Notes: generated from the sequence alone by a model not told the origin. 52,829 nucleotides of DNA from JAUPVO01 sp964420875 (GCA_964420875.1 CAYQUK010000003.1:1-52829); one strand, 5' to 3'; shown: positions 33,990 through 43,167, counted from the first letter of the stretch. Translations and numbers: made by a program.

Positions 33990-33995
33990 TTTAAG

Positions 33996-34124
33996 TGTTG
34001 GCGATGTCACTTTCCTCCTGTTTTTAATCGACCAACATCACATCATCCCAGATGTGACACGGGACTTTCGAAGATCCTCGGCTTCAACTCCCGGACCGGT
34101 AACGCTCGCGTTACCGGTTTTCTA
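33996..34124 (+). ncRNA. Candidate structured noncoding RNA (about 129 nt)
   Basis: This unit has a strong promoter and a strong terminator (ACCGGTAACG, loop CTCG, CGTTACCGGT, then TTTTCTATTTTT) but no frame longer than a few codons. Between them are a perfect hairpin TCACATC/GATGTGA with a six-base loop, a GTTGG...CCAAC pairing near the 5' end, and a CGGGA...TCCCG stem with an inner TCGAAG/CTTC helix. The single-stranded segment CTTTCCTCCTG contains an anti-Shine-Dalgarno-like run. I do not recognise it as SRP RNA, tmRNA, 6S or RNase P RNA. Confidence 0.55.
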
Positions 34125-34156
34125 TTTTTAAATTTGTTATATGATATAATTTTGTA

Positions 34157-34906
34157 ATGTATAAATTCCTACGCAGTATCAAAAGATTCGTATATCAGAT
34201 CAAGTCATATTTTCTTTTTATATTTGTAGTGGGGGACTATTTAAAATTTAAATCAAAAGATAAAAATCGTAGATTTAAAATACCCTTCTTATCAGTATTG
34301 CCATGTTTGTTCGAGAATACTCCATATACACGTTTTGATACCCATTATATTTATCATACTGCATGGGCGGCAAGAAAGGTTCGTGAGATAGATCCAATCG
34401 TGCACACAGACATATCTTCAAGCTTATACTTTTCTAGTATTGTGTCTGCTTTTAAAGATGTGAACTTTTATGACTTCAGACCAGCGAAACTTAATCTTTC
34501 TAATTTAAAATCAGAAGCTGGTAATTTGCTTCACTTACCATTCAATGATAATTCTATCTCATCTATATCTTGTATGCACACTGTGGAGCATGTGGGGCTC
34601 GGTAGATATGGTGACAAGATTGATCCAGATGGAGACCTCGATGCAGCTCGCGAACTCGCACGTGTTGTTTCTGTTGGGGGAAGTTTGTTATTTGTTGTTC
34701 CAATAGGAAAACCGAGAATACAATGGAATGCTCATCGTATATATTCTTATGATATGGTTATGCAGATGTTCAGTGGATTAAAATTAAAAGAGTTCTCGCT
34801 TATTCCTGACGACGCCTTACAAACAGGTATGATGTATAACGCTACTGCTGCTGATGCTGACAAACAGGCTTATGGTTGTGGATGTTTTTGGTTTGTAAAA
34901 GAGTAG
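34157..34906 (+). CDS. DUF268 / SAM-methyltransferase-like protein
   Basis: The 249-residue protein resembles DUF268 proteins with a methyltransferase-like core. HTDISSSLYFSSIVSAF replaces the usual SAM loop, followed by HLPFNDNSISSISCMHTVEHVGLGRYGD (motif with the acidic-His pair) and VGGSLLFVVPIG. Basic N-terminal residues may contact the membrane. The likely role is a sugar or surface-polymer modification enzyme; the substrate is unknown. Promoter TG-A-TATAAT (34142-34150) is six bases before the ATG. Confidence 0.7.
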   Translation: MYKFLRSIKRFVYQIKSYFLFIFVVGDYLKFKSKDKNRRFKIPFLSVLPCLFENTPYTRFDTHYIYHTAWAARKVREIDPIVHTDISSSLYFSSIVSAFKDVNFYDFRPAKLNLSNLKSEAGNLLHLPFNDNSISSISCMHTVEHVGLGRYGDKIDPDGDLDAARELARVVSVGGSLLFVVPIGKPRIQWNAHRIYSYDMVMQMFSGLKLKEFSLIPDDALQTGMMYNATAADADKQAYGCGCFWFVKE

Positions 34907-34941
34907 AAATATTTTATTATTTTGCGTGGTATAATATCTAT

Positions 34942-35493
34942 ATGTATACAGCAAAAGATTTTACACATTTATTAGGGTTAACAGGGTTTTCAGATACCAT
35001 GCTTAACAATCATTTTACTTTGTATAGTGGTTATGTAGATAATACAAACAAAATAAATGATATCTTAAAAACCGAAGAAGCTGGACCAAAAAGAAATGAA
35101 CTTAAACGTCGTTTAGGTTGGGAGTGGTGTGGTATGAGAATGCATGAGCTTTATTTTGAAAATATAACAAAAGAGGCTTCTGCACCATCTACATCACTAG
35201 ATAATGTATTTGCTAGTTTTGGAGGATTTGAAAATTGGAAAAAAGATTTTGCAGCAACGGGCGCAATGAGAGGTATAGGGTGGGTAGTTTTATACAAAGA
35301 TGGGGATAATTATGTTAACCAATGGATAGCAGAACACGAAGCAGGTCACATGATTGGATCTAATCCCTTACTTGTTATGGATTGCTGGGAACATGCATAT
35401 ATGACTGATTATGGTATCAAACGTGCAGACTATATTAATGCATTCATGGGAGTAATAGATTGGGCTGTGGTGGAAGGGAGATTGACAAAATAG
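34942..35493 (+). CDS. sodA: Fe/Mn superoxide dismutase
   Basis: The 183-residue protein has the SOD metal ligands: His in MLNNHFTLYSGYV (about residue 24), His in MHELYFENI, and Asp and His in DCWEHAYMTDY. GAMRGIGWVVLY is the usual GSGW region. It detoxifies superoxide, which implies exposure to oxygen. I chose ATG 34942, since TATAAT (34930-34935) ends six bases before it; the longer frame would start inside the preceding gene. ClpC follows after 28 bases. Confidence 0.93.
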   Translation: MYTAKDFTHLLGLTGFSDTMLNNHFTLYSGYVDNTNKINDILKTEEAGPKRNELKRRLGWEWCGMRMHELYFENITKEASAPSTSLDNVFASFGGFENWKKDFAATGAMRGIGWVVLYKDGDNYVNQWIAEHEAGHMIGSNPLLVMDCWEHAYMTDYGIKRADYINAFMGVIDWAVVEGRLTK

Positions 35494-35521
35494 TCACTAA
35501 TGTTTATAACAATATATATAA

Positions 35522-38185
35522 ATGCAACCATTTAATAATTTCACAACAAAAGCAAAAGACGCAATACGTCGTGCACACGAGGTAGCTATTGAGCGTGGGC
35601 AAAATCAAGTCTCGCCGCTACATATGATGGCAGGACTGCTGGCTGATGAGAACAGCTTTGTATACGCGATACTGGAGAGACTGGAAATAGACACTATACT
35701 TTTTAGTGATACTATACTCGATGCTATTGAGGTGCCGGGTGGAGCTAATACTATGGCGCCAAGTTATCAGATGTATATAGTGGGAGAGTTGGCACAAGCA
35801 TTTGAGAGATGCGCGGGTCTCGCTCAGATGATGCATGATGAATTTGTGGGACCAGAGCATATATTTTTGTCATTACTCGAGACACCTGGAACAATAAAAG
35901 AAGTCATAGCTCGTTTCCGTATTGATAGAGATCAGGTAATACAGATTATCAATGAGGCTCGCAGTTCAAACATAACCAGTGGTAATGAGGTAAAGAAAAA
36001 TAAAGGTCTGAACAAATACACGAGAAGCTTTACCGATCTCGCTCGCAAGGACAAGCTCGATCCTGTTATCGGTCGTGATGTGGAGATAATGCGCCTGATG
36101 CAAATCCTTTCTCGTAGAACAAAAAATAACCCAATACTTATCGGTGAGGCTGGTGTAGGTAAGACAGCGGTGGTGGAAGGTCTCGCGCAACGTATAGCAA
36201 AAGGTGATGTGCCTGACTCATTGAAAGACAAAGAGCTAGTTAGTCTCGATCTAGGAATGCTTATCGCTGGTACAAAATATCGTGGTGAATTTGAAGAGAG
36301 ACTGAAAACCATAATGCGTGAGATAGAGCAGAGCCAAGGAAAAATATTCTTGTTCATAGATGAGATACATACCATAGTTGGTGCTGGAGCTTCAGAAGGT
36401 GCCTCAGATGCAGCTAACTTATTAAAGCCAGCTCTCTCTCGTGGTGAGATACGTGTTATCGGTGCGACAACTTTAAAAGAGTATCAAAAGTATATTGAAA
36501 AAGATCCAGCTCTTGCGAGACGTTTCCAGCCGATAATGGTGGAGGAGCCATCTGTAGATGACGCTATTGCTATATTGCGTGGGCTAAAAGAAAAATATGA
36601 GCTGTATCACGGTGTTCGTATTACCGATGATGCTATAGTCTCTAGTGTTAACTTGTCGACTAGATATATCACATCACGTTACCTGCCTGACAAAGCTGTA
36701 GACCTTATCGATGAGGCGGCTTCGTCACTGCGTATTTCTCTTGAGAACAAACCAGAAGAGTTGGATGAGGCACATAGAAAGATACAACGTCTTGAAATAG
36801 AACGCGAGGCCCTCGACAAGGAGATAGTTGCTCATGCTGACAGTATGTCTAGTGTTAAAAAGAGATTAGATGATATAGACAAAGAAATAGCCGACATCAG
36901 ATACAAAGTAAAAGATTTAGAGGTGAGATATAACACAGAGAGAGAGCTGCTCAACAAAATAGGTGAGAACAAAAAGACTTTAGAAGTGTTGCGCTCTGAG
37001 GCTGACAATGCACAAATGCGTGGCGAGCTGTCTCGTGTTGCTGAAATCAGATATGGAGAGATACCAAAATTAGAAAAAGAAATATCTGAATACAATGAAA
37101 AGCTAAAGAAAATACAAAAAGGCCGCAGAATATTAAAAGAGGAGATAAATGAGGAGGATATAGCTGGTGTTGTCTCACGCTGGACAGGTATACCACTAAA
37201 TAGAATGTTGGAGGAGGAGGGAGAAAAACTTTCAAAGATGGAAAGTTATTTGAAAGAGAGAGTTATAGGTCAAGATGATGCTATTAAAAAAGTCTCTGAT
37301 GCAGTACGCCGCAGCCGCACCGGAGTGTCAGATCCAAACAGACCTATTGGCTCATTCTTATTCTTGGGCCCAACTGGAGTCGGAAAGACAGAGCTTACAA
37401 AGGCCTTGGCTGAGTTTATGTTCAATGATGAGAAGGCCCTCATTAAAATAGACATGAGCGAATACATGGAGAAACACAGCATCAGCAAAATGATAGGCTC
37501 ACCTGCGGGATATGTTGGTTATGATGAGTCAGGCCAATTGACCGAGGCTGTGAGACACAGACCATACAGTGTGATACTTTTTGATGAGGTTGAAAAAGCT
37601 CACCCAGAGGTGTTCAACATCTTGCTTCAAGTTTTAGACGAAGGTAAATTAACAGACAACAAGGGGCGTGTGGCGAACTTTAAAAACACCATCATAGTCA
37701 TGACTAGTAATATTGGTTCGCAGCACATACAAAAAATGGAGTCCATTGGATTCACATCTCACGGTGCAGGTAGTGAGTATGAGCAAGTCAAAGAAAAAGT
37801 TAATGATACTTTGAAAGAATTTTTCAAACCAGAATTCCTCAACCGTTTAGATGACATATTAATATTTGATATTCTCTCAAAAGAAAATATTGAAAAGATT
37901 GTCAGATTGCAAGTGAGTGATGTGGCGAACAGACTATTAGAAAAAGACATTATATTAAATGTTGACGATGAGGCGGTGTCATATATTGCAGATAAAAGTT
38001 TTGATCCAAAGTTTGGAGCGAGACCAATCAGAAGATATATACAGACCAATATATTGAACAAAGTTGCAAGCCAAATAATAGCCAGAGCCTTTGAAAAAGG
38101 GGGACGCGTAGAGGTGGCAATCAAAAAAGGTGAGTTATCAGTAGAGTCAAAAAAGAAAGTAAAAGCGACAGCGAGCGTTGAATAA
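35522..38185 (+). CDS. clpC: ATP-dependent Clp protease ATP-binding subunit ClpC
   Basis: The 887-residue AAA+ unfoldase has an N-terminal Clp-N double repeat (1-145), then AAA domain 1 with GEAGVGKT and LFIDEIHT. A coiled middle domain (about 410-530) follows, then AAA domain 2 with GPTGVGKTE and LFDEVEKAHPE. It unfolds proteins for ClpP or acts in disaggregation. The middle region is longer than typical ClpC and shorter than ClpB, so ClpB-like function is possible. ClpP is not in the window. Confidence 0.9.
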   Translation: MQPFNNFTTKAKDAIRRAHEVAIERGQNQVSPLHMMAGLLADENSFVYAILERLEIDTILFSDTILDAIEVPGGANTMAPSYQMYIVGELAQAFERCAGLAQMMHDEFVGPEHIFLSLLETPGTIKEVIARFRIDRDQVIQIINEARSSNITSGNEVKKNKGLNKYTRSFTDLARKDKLDPVIGRDVEIMRLMQILSRRTKNNPILIGEAGVGKTAVVEGLAQRIAKGDVPDSLKDKELVSLDLGMLIAGTKYRGEFEERLKTIMREIEQSQGKIFLFIDEIHTIVGAGASEGASDAANLLKPALSRGEIRVIGATTLKEYQKYIEKDPALARRFQPIMVEEPSVDDAIAILRGLKEKYELYHGVRITDDAIVSSVNLSTRYITSRYLPDKAVDLIDEAASSLRISLENKPEELDEAHRKIQRLEIEREALDKEIVAHADSMSSVKKRLDDIDKEIADIRYKVKDLEVRYNTERELLNKIGENKKTLEVLRSEADNAQMRGELSRVAEIRYGEIPKLEKEISEYNEKLKKIQKGRRILKEEINEEDIAGVVSRWTGIPLNRMLEEEGEKLSKMESYLKERVIGQDDAIKKVSDAVRRSRTGVSDPNRPIGSFLFLGPTGVGKTELTKALAEFMFNDEKALIKIDMSEYMEKHSISKMIGSPAGYVGYDESGQLTEAVRHRPYSVILFDEVEKAHPEVFNILLQVLDEGKLTDNKGRVANFKNTIIVMTSNIGSQHIQKMESIGFTSHGAGSEYEQVKEKVNDTLKEFFKPEFLNRLDDILIFDILSKENIEKIVRLQVSDVANRLLEKDIILNVDDEAVSYIADKSFDPKFGARPIRRYIQTNILNKVASQIIARAFEKGGRVEVAIKKGELSVESKKKVKATASVE

Positions 38186-38225
38186 TCCTCATATTTGTGG
38201 TACAATATTTTCGTTCCACAGATAT

Positions 38226-38309
38226 GCGTTGGTGGTAGAGTGGTCTATTACAACAGACTGTAAATCTGTCGGCCTTTGGCCTCCGCTGGTTCGAATCCAG
38301 CCCAACGCA
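38226..38309 (+). tRNA. tRNA-Tyr (anticodon GTA)
   Basis: An 84-nt class II tRNA. The acceptor GCGTTGG pairs with CCAACGC, the anticodon stem ACAGA/TCTGT encloses CTGTAAA (GTA), a long variable arm is CGGCCTTTGGCCTCCG, and the T arm CTGGTTCGAATCCAG follows. No CCA is encoded. A terminator follows at 38317. Confidence 0.95.
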
Positions 38310-38316
38310 CAAAAAG

Positions 38317-38347
38317 AAAAATGCAGCATATTAGATGCTGCATTTTT
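38317..38347 (+). terminator. Intrinsic terminator of tRNA-Tyr
   Basis: AAAAATGCAGCAT, loop ATTAG, ATGCTGCATTTTT. Confidence 0.9.
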
Positions 38348-38390
38348 CGTGATTTTGTGATAGATTATTAATATAAATTATATTTGTATT

Positions 38391-39284
38391 ATGCCAACAA
38401 AGGTTTTACTTTTTTATAAATATGTCGTAGTCGAGGATCCTGCTGCACTCATGGACCGTGAGAGGGCTGTGTGTGAGGTGCTCGGCATCAAGGGGCGCAT
38501 TATTGTTGCGGCTGAGGGAGTCAATGCCAATATAGAAGGTACGCCAGAGAGTGTGGACAAATACGTCGAGCATTTGAAAAGAGACAAAAGATTTCGTGAT
38601 GCCCATTTGAAATTCACTGAAGGTGACGGCAAGGCTTTCCCTAGGTTGTCAGTAAAAGTCCGCGAGGGACTAGTCGGTCACAGATTCCCAGAGCGCGTGA
38701 CACCACTGCGCCGTACTGGCAAATATGTACAGCCTCACGATCTAAAGAAAATGTATGAGGAGGGGCGTGATGATTTTATTATACTCGACATGCGTAATGA
38801 CTATGAATACAATGTGGGTCATTTTGACAAGACTTTAAATCTAGATCTAAAAGCTTCTCGTGATCTAGCAAAAAAAGAAGTATTAGAAAAAATTAGGGTC
38901 CATCAGGCTGACAAGAAACTCATCACTATTTGTACTGGTGGGGTCAAGTGTGAAAAGATGAGTTCATATCTATTGGATCAAGGTTTTGAGAATGTCTATC
39001 AGTTACACGGAGGCATACAGACATATATGAAGATGTATCCGGGACAAGATGTTAAAGGGGCACTGTTTACATATGACGATCGCAAGGTCATACATTTTGG
39101 AGGAGATAGAGAAATAGTTGGCGAGTGCTACAAATGTCATGCAAAGACAGAGCAATACGAGAACTGTGCCAATGAGGTGTGTCACAAGCTTTTCCTCGTG
39201 TGTGATGAGTGTAAAAACGAGTACGATGATCAAAAGTTCTATTGCGAAGAGTCTTGCAAGCCAGCATTAGTTGACATTGCCTAG
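38391..39284 (+). CDS. trhO: tRNA uridine(34) hydroxylase TrhO (rhodanese family)
   Basis: The 297-residue protein has an N-terminal acylphosphatase-like domain (IIVAAEGVNANIEGTPE), a rhodanese domain with IILDMRNDYEYNVGHFD and catalytic CTGGVKCEKMSS, then YDDRKV and a C-terminal Cys-rich zinc-like domain (CYKCHAKTEQYENCANEVC). TrhO makes 5-hydroxyuridine at tRNA position 34 in an oxygen-dependent manner. The -35 of the next cassette overlaps its last codons. Confidence 0.92.
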   Translation: MPTKVLLFYKYVVVEDPAALMDRERAVCEVLGIKGRIIVAAEGVNANIEGTPESVDKYVEHLKRDKRFRDAHLKFTEGDGKAFPRLSVKVREGLVGHRFPERVTPLRRTGKYVQPHDLKKMYEEGRDDFIILDMRNDYEYNVGHFDKTLNLDLKASRDLAKKEVLEKIRVHQADKKLITICTGGVKCEKMSSYLLDQGFENVYQLHGGIQTYMKMYPGQDVKGALFTYDDRKVIHFGGDREIVGECYKCHAKTEQYENCANEVCHKLFLVCDECKNEYDDQKFYCEESCKPALVDIA

Positions 39285-39299
39285 CTTTCGGGTTATACT
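39271..39299 (+). promoter_or_regulatory. Consensus promoter of the 39333 cassette
   Basis: A perfect TTGACA (39271-39276), 17 bases, TATACT (39294-39299). It overlaps the trhO end. Confidence 0.8.
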
Positions 39300-39332
39300 G
39301 TATTTCCTTTCAACGTTACTGAGATCTTAACA

Positions 39333-39539
39333 ATGGCACAAAATAATTCAGACCCCCGCAAATGTAACAGTCTGCCGGCGGGTCCGTTCGAGAAAGGGTC
39401 ACTCGACCTTTTCCCAAAGGGAGAAGACCCCATAACAGCGCTGGCTGCTCTGGATGCTCAATTTGTCGCAATGGGTGGATCTGTTCATCGTATTGACGCC
39501 CTTAATGCAGAAGGTTCAGCAGTAGTCTGCCTTAACTAA
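39333..39539 (+). CDS. Orphan cassette protein (68 aa)
   Basis: I do not recognise it. It begins MAQNNSDPRKCNSLPAGPF and has an Ala-rich helix ITALAALDAQFVAMGGSV. It is soluble, with two Cys. It has its own strong promoter and a very long terminator hairpin but only a weak Shine-Dalgarno (GAG). Codon use is mixed, with GCG, CCG and few ATA. It is followed closely by another cassette. Confidence 0.55.
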   Translation: MAQNNSDPRKCNSLPAGPFEKGSLDLFPKGEDPITALAALDAQFVAMGGSVHRIDALNAEGSAVVCLN

Positions 39540-39555
39540 AACGAGGAACGAAAGG

Positions 39556-39605
39556 ATGGTCGGGAGTACATGCGCAAATACGCACTGTACCTCGGCCATT
39601 TTTTA
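39556..39605 (+). terminator. Long terminator hairpin after the 39333 gene
   Basis: ATGGTCGGGAGTAC pairs with GTACCTCGGCCAT (G-U and mismatches), with an inner GCG/CGC, followed by TTTTTT. Confidence 0.8.
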
Positions 39606-39645
39606 TTGTAGTATGTAAATTGTAATTTTAACTCTGGAGATAGAT

Positions 39646-39942
39646 ATGGGCAATCCATTTAATTTTATATCCACAGAAATGTGGGTGGTGGTCTGGGGTG
39701 TGGCCGCACTGGTAGCGATTGCTGGCCTTGCGGGAGGTGTGTTCTCCTCAGAAGGCAAAGCGAGTCTTCTCATAGGTATGCTGGTTGCAGGATTTGTGGT
39801 GGCTTTCATCTCGACTGAGGTTGATGGTGGGAACAAATCACAACTCATCCTGCTCTACTTGTGTCTTTACATCGCATCCATCTGGGTGGGGGCGTATTTG
39901 AAAAACATTTTTAACTCATTTTGCTTCATGTGGAGAAAATGA
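39646..39942 (+). CDS. Three-helix cassette membrane protein (98 aa)
   Basis: I do not recognise a family. Hydrophobic helices at about residues 12-33, 41-57 and 67-86 suggest three membrane passes. GGAGA (about 39636-39640) lies five bases before the ATG, and a terminator follows at 39957. No clear -35/-10 pair is visible upstream. Use of ATC for Ile and CTG/CTC for Leu is higher than in core genes. Confidence 0.6.
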   Translation: MGNPFNFISTEMWVVVWGVAALVAIAGLAGGVFSSEGKASLLIGMLVAGFVVAFISTEVDGGNKSQLILLYLCLYIASIWVGAYLKNIFNSFCFMWRK

Positions 39943-39956
39943 GCGACCGTGTTTGT

Positions 39957-39988
39957 AGGGCGGCTTGCTGCGCAAGTCGCCCTTTTTA
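39957..39988 (+). terminator. Intrinsic terminator after the 39646 gene
   Basis: AGGGCGGCTTG, loop CTGCG, CAAGTCGCCCT, then TTTTT. Confidence 0.9.
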
Positions 39989-40005
39989 TATGCTATAATT
40001 TTCTC

Positions 40006-40920
40006 ATGAGCTCGAGGTTTAAATTTTTAAATGAGACAAGAGATAAGGTATATGTTGGAGTCATAGTTGCATTATTTTTAACATCTTCTTATTTACTTTA
40101 TGCAAACTTCGAATATAAAAAACAAAATGATCAGTTTATTGCTGATAGAGATACTTTAAAGTTTAATCTAGATGAGCTCAATGCAAAATACCTCGATATG
40201 GCAAAGCAAGTTGAAATGAATGAGGCTGACAAGATGATGTTGATACAAAGTTTCAATCAAGTTGGTAGCCAATACAATAGTCTGATGCAGGACTATACAG
40301 TCAAAACTAGCGAGGTGGACAAGTTATCCAAGGTGGTGCTGATTGATGATGAGCTGCTAAAGAAATATTCAAAATATTATTTTCTAAATGAGAACTACTC
40401 ACCGGCGTCTACTACGCTCATCGATTTCAATCTGACTTTGAACAATAAAAACGTTCCCATTTTAACAGAGATCAAGCCTAAACTAGAGAACATGATAAAC
40501 ACAGCAAAGCTTGATGGTGTTACTCTAGTTGTTCACTCAGGGTATAGATCATTCAAAGAGCAAATGGGACTAAAGAGTGCCTATACGCAAAAGTTTGGAC
40601 TATCTAAATCGAATCAATTCTCAGCGGATCAGGGGTATAGCGAGCATCAACTCGGCACAACAGTGGATATCAGTGATGGTAAGTCAGGCCTGTCTACAAG
40701 TTTTGAAAAGACTACTAGTTTTACTTGGCTGCAAAATAATGCACACAAATACGGATTTATATTGTCATATCCAAAAAACAACTCATATTATATTTACGAG
40801 CCATGGCATTATCGTTATGTGGGTGTAGAGCTTGCGACATATTTGAAAACAAATAACTTAAACTTCTACGACCTGGACCAGAACGTAATAGACACATATA
40901 AAATTAAAATTTTCGAGTAG
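40006..40920 (+). CDS. VanY-type D-alanyl-D-alanine carboxypeptidase (M15B)
   Basis: The 304-residue protein has a membrane anchor (about 14-32), a coiled linker, then a peptidase domain with HSGYRSFKEQM, the zinc motif SEHQLGTTVDIS, and EPWHYRYVG with the third His. It should trim terminal D-Ala from peptidoglycan stem peptides. I chose ATG 40006, because TG-C-TATAAT (39991-39999) ends six bases before it and the longer start (39949) would lie before the terminator. Confidence 0.9.
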   Translation: MSSRFKFLNETRDKVYVGVIVALFLTSSYLLYANFEYKKQNDQFIADRDTLKFNLDELNAKYLDMAKQVEMNEADKMMLIQSFNQVGSQYNSLMQDYTVKTSEVDKLSKVVLIDDELLKKYSKYYFLNENYSPASTTLIDFNLTLNNKNVPILTEIKPKLENMINTAKLDGVTLVVHSGYRSFKEQMGLKSAYTQKFGLSKSNQFSADQGYSEHQLGTTVDISDGKSGLSTSFEKTTSFTWLQNNAHKYGFILSYPKNNSYYIYEPWHYRYVGVELATYLKTNNLNFYDLDQNVIDTYKIKIFE

Positions 40921-40945
40921 TGTAAATATGTTATAATGTGTAACT

Positions 40946-41470
40946 ATGAACACACAATATACATATACATATATACAATCAGTTATATTAAATTCACTCA
41001 AAAGCCTTATTGGTATTTTGGAAAAAGGTAAAGTTTACGCCACTGAAAAAGGTATCTCAGAATCAGAACTTATCAATGCAAAGCTAGCTGACGACATGTT
41101 CCCATTTGCAAAGCAAGTACAAATAGCCTCTGACAATGCAAAAGGAGGAATGGCTAAACTTGCGGGATTGGTTGCTCCGGTTATGGAGGACAACGAGGCT
41201 ACTTTTGATGAGCTTATTGCTCGCCTACAGAAAACCATCGACTATGTTAATACTTTCACAGCAGAGAGTTTTGTAAATGCTGAGACTGCTCAGATTACTT
41301 TCCCTTGGATGCCAGGAAAATACATGAGCTCTAGTGATTATATTCATACATTCTTAATTAACAATTTCTTTTTCCATGTTGTTACCGCTTATGACATATT
41401 ACGCCACAAAGGTGTACAGCTCGGCAAAACTGACTATATAGGTGGAATGAATTTTATCGATATCGCTTAG
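40946..41470 (+). CDS. DUF1993 family protein
   Basis: The 174-residue protein matches DUF1993. Conserved pieces include SVILNSLKSLIGILEKG, ADDMFPFAKQVQIASDNAKG and FFFHVVTAYDILRHKGV with a His-x-x-x-x-Tyr-Asp-I-L-R pattern typical of the DinB-like four-helix fold. The biochemical role is unknown. Promoter TG-T-TATAAT (40929-40937) lies eight bases before the ATG. The exporter genes follow one base later, so they may be one operon. Confidence 0.85.
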   Translation: MNTQYTYTYIQSVILNSLKSLIGILEKGKVYATEKGISESELINAKLADDMFPFAKQVQIASDNAKGGMAKLAGLVAPVMEDNEATFDELIARLQKTIDYVNTFTAESFVNAETAQITFPWMPGKYMSSSDYIHTFLINNFFFHVVTAYDILRHKGVQLGKTDYIGGMNFIDIA

Positions 41471-41471
41471 T

Positions 41472-42206
41472 ATGCACGCATTAGAAATTAAAAACGTAAA
41501 GAAAACATATGACACAGGTAAACACGCTCTGAAGGGTGTGGACCTTGTCGTGGAGGCGGGGGATGTTTTCGCTTTACTTGGGCCAAATGGAGCCGGCAAG
41601 AGTACGCTCATCAATTGTACTGTAGGACTAGTAAAGAAAACATCTGGATCTATCGAGGTATTTGGTACATCTGTTGATGAGGACCATGTAACAACAAAAT
41701 CAAATATTGGAATAGTCCCCCAAGAGTTCAATTTCAACATCTTTGAAAAGGTGATAGATATAGTCGTTACTCAAGCAGGGTATTATGGTGTGCCTCGCAA
41801 GATTGCAAAAGAGAGAGCTGAAGTGATACTTAAAAAGCTGGACTTGTGGGAAAAGAGAAATCAAAAATCTATGACTCTCTCGGGAGGAATGAAGAGGCGT
41901 CTCCTCATTGCTCGCGCCCTAGTACATCAGCCAAAGCTACTCATACTCGACGAGCCGACAGCTGGAGTGGATGTGGAGCTGCGTCACGGCATGTGGGCAT
42001 TCCTACGTGAACTGAATGCCTCTGGGACGACTATCATCATGACAACGCATTATCTAAAAGAGGCGGAGGAGCTGTGTAACAAGGTTGCCATGATAAGAGA
42101 TGGAGAGATAATACTAAATGGCGACATGAAAGAGATACTGAATAAATACGGCACAGACCTAGAGGGTATTTACTTAAAAGAGATAGCTAATACTGATAAC
42201 AAATAA
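41472..42206 (+). CDS. ABC-2 type transporter ATP-binding protein
   Basis: The 244-residue ATPase has Walker A GPNGAGKS (about 37-44), Q-loop VPQEF, signature LSGGMKRRL, Walker B LLILDEP and the H-loop MTTHY. It resembles YadG-type exporters for lipid, polysaccharide or drug export; substrate unknown. The permease starts two bases after its stop. Confidence 0.9.
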   Translation: MHALEIKNVKKTYDTGKHALKGVDLVVEAGDVFALLGPNGAGKSTLINCTVGLVKKTSGSIEVFGTSVDEDHVTTKSNIGIVPQEFNFNIFEKVIDIVVTQAGYYGVPRKIAKERAEVILKKLDLWEKRNQKSMTLSGGMKRRLLIARALVHQPKLLILDEPTAGVDVELRHGMWAFLRELNASGTTIIMTTHYLKEAEELCNKVAMIRDGEIILNGDMKEILNKYGTDLEGIYLKEIANTDNK

Positions 42207-42207
42207 T

Positions 42208-42990
42208 ATGAAAAGTAGAAACTTACAAATACAAATAGTTGCCATACAAACTATTCTCACAAAAGAGATTATTAGAATGTTCCGTGTGTGGTCTCAGACA
42301 TTCTTGCCGTCAGTTGTTACTACAGCATTATATTTCTTGATATTTGGTAAATTTATCGGGTCACAGATAGCGGGTGTGGGTGGAGTGAGCTATATGGAGT
42401 TTATAGTGCCGGGACTTGTGATGATGGCAGTGATCACCAACTCATTTTCAAATGTAGTGTTCTCATTTTATGGAGCAAAGTTCCAAAAGACTTTGGAGGA
42501 GTTGCTTGTGGCCCCTGTGTCATACACTGCGATGATATTTGGTTTCGTTTTCGGAGGAGTTATGAGGGGATTCATAGTTGGTGTGATGACATTATTGACT
42601 GCGCTATTTTTCACACATCTTTCTATTGCGCATGTGGGGTGGGTCATATTCTTTGCTATTTTATCTAGTGTTGTGTTCTCACTAGCCGGACTTATTAACG
42701 GTGTGTATGCGAAAAGCTTTGATCAGATGTCCATAGTGCCAACATTCGTCCTAACGCCAATGACATATCTCGGAGGTGTATTCTACAGTGTTCATCTATT
42801 GCCAGAGGTGTGGCAGAACATTTCATATTTCAATCCAGTGCTGTACATAGTCAATGGATTTAGATATGGATTCTTAGGCACCTCAGACATCAATATTTGG
42901 TACTCGGTAGCGGTTGTAACTGGTTTAGCTGTAGTATTCTTTGTTTGGGCTATATATCTATTCATCAGTGGTAGAGCGATAAAGATGTAG
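42208..42990 (+). CDS. ABC-2 type transporter permease
   Basis: The 260-residue protein has six hydrophobic segments and ABC-2 (YadH-like) features: TKEIIRMFRVWSQTFLPSVV at the start, MEFIVPGLVMMAVITNSFSN, and a C-terminal YFNPVLYIVNGFRYGF. It is the membrane partner of the preceding ATPase. The palindrome-containing promoter of the next cassette begins one base after its stop. Confidence 0.9.
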   Translation: MKSRNLQIQIVAIQTILTKEIIRMFRVWSQTFLPSVVTTALYFLIFGKFIGSQIAGVGGVSYMEFIVPGLVMMAVITNSFSNVVFSFYGAKFQKTLEELLVAPVSYTAMIFGFVFGGVMRGFIVGVMTLLTALFFTHLSIAHVGWVIFFAILSSVVFSLAGLINGVYAKSFDQMSIVPTFVLTPMTYLGGVFYSVHLLPEVWQNISYFNPVLYIVNGFRYGFLGTSDINIWYSVAVVTGLAVVFFVWAIYLFISGRAIKM

Positions 42991-43025
42991 CACACATTGA
43001 CAATGTGTGCATAGTATTGTATGAT
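42991..43025 (+). promoter_or_regulatory. Cassette promoter with palindromic operator
   Basis: TTGACA (42997-43002), 17 bases, TATGAT (43020-43025). A perfect palindrome CACACATTG-A-CAATGTGTG (42991-43009) is centred on the -35. It could be a repressor site controlling the two small downstream genes. Confidence 0.7.
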
Positions 43026-43055
43026 GGAGACTGATCTATAACGAGGGAATGCTTT

Positions 43056-43157
43056 ATGGATGGGAAAGTTATCGCATTGTTCGTCCTTGTAGCAGCATTG
43101 ATTTGCTGCTACATACGGCGTAAAAACAACGAGACCAATCGGTCTCACATCAAATAG
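43056..43157 (+). CDS. Single-pass small membrane peptide (33 aa)
   Basis: ATG 43056 encodes MDGKVIALFVLVAALICCYI, one membrane helix, then a basic tail RRKNNETNRSHIK. GAGGGA (about 43043-43048) is a possible Shine-Dalgarno. Topology resembles type I toxin peptides or small membrane regulators, but no match is claimed. A second 33-aa gene follows after 10 bases in the same transcript. Confidence 0.6.
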   Translation: MDGKVIALFVLVAALICCYIRRKNNETNRSHIK

Positions 43158-43167
43158 AAGGGTAAAC

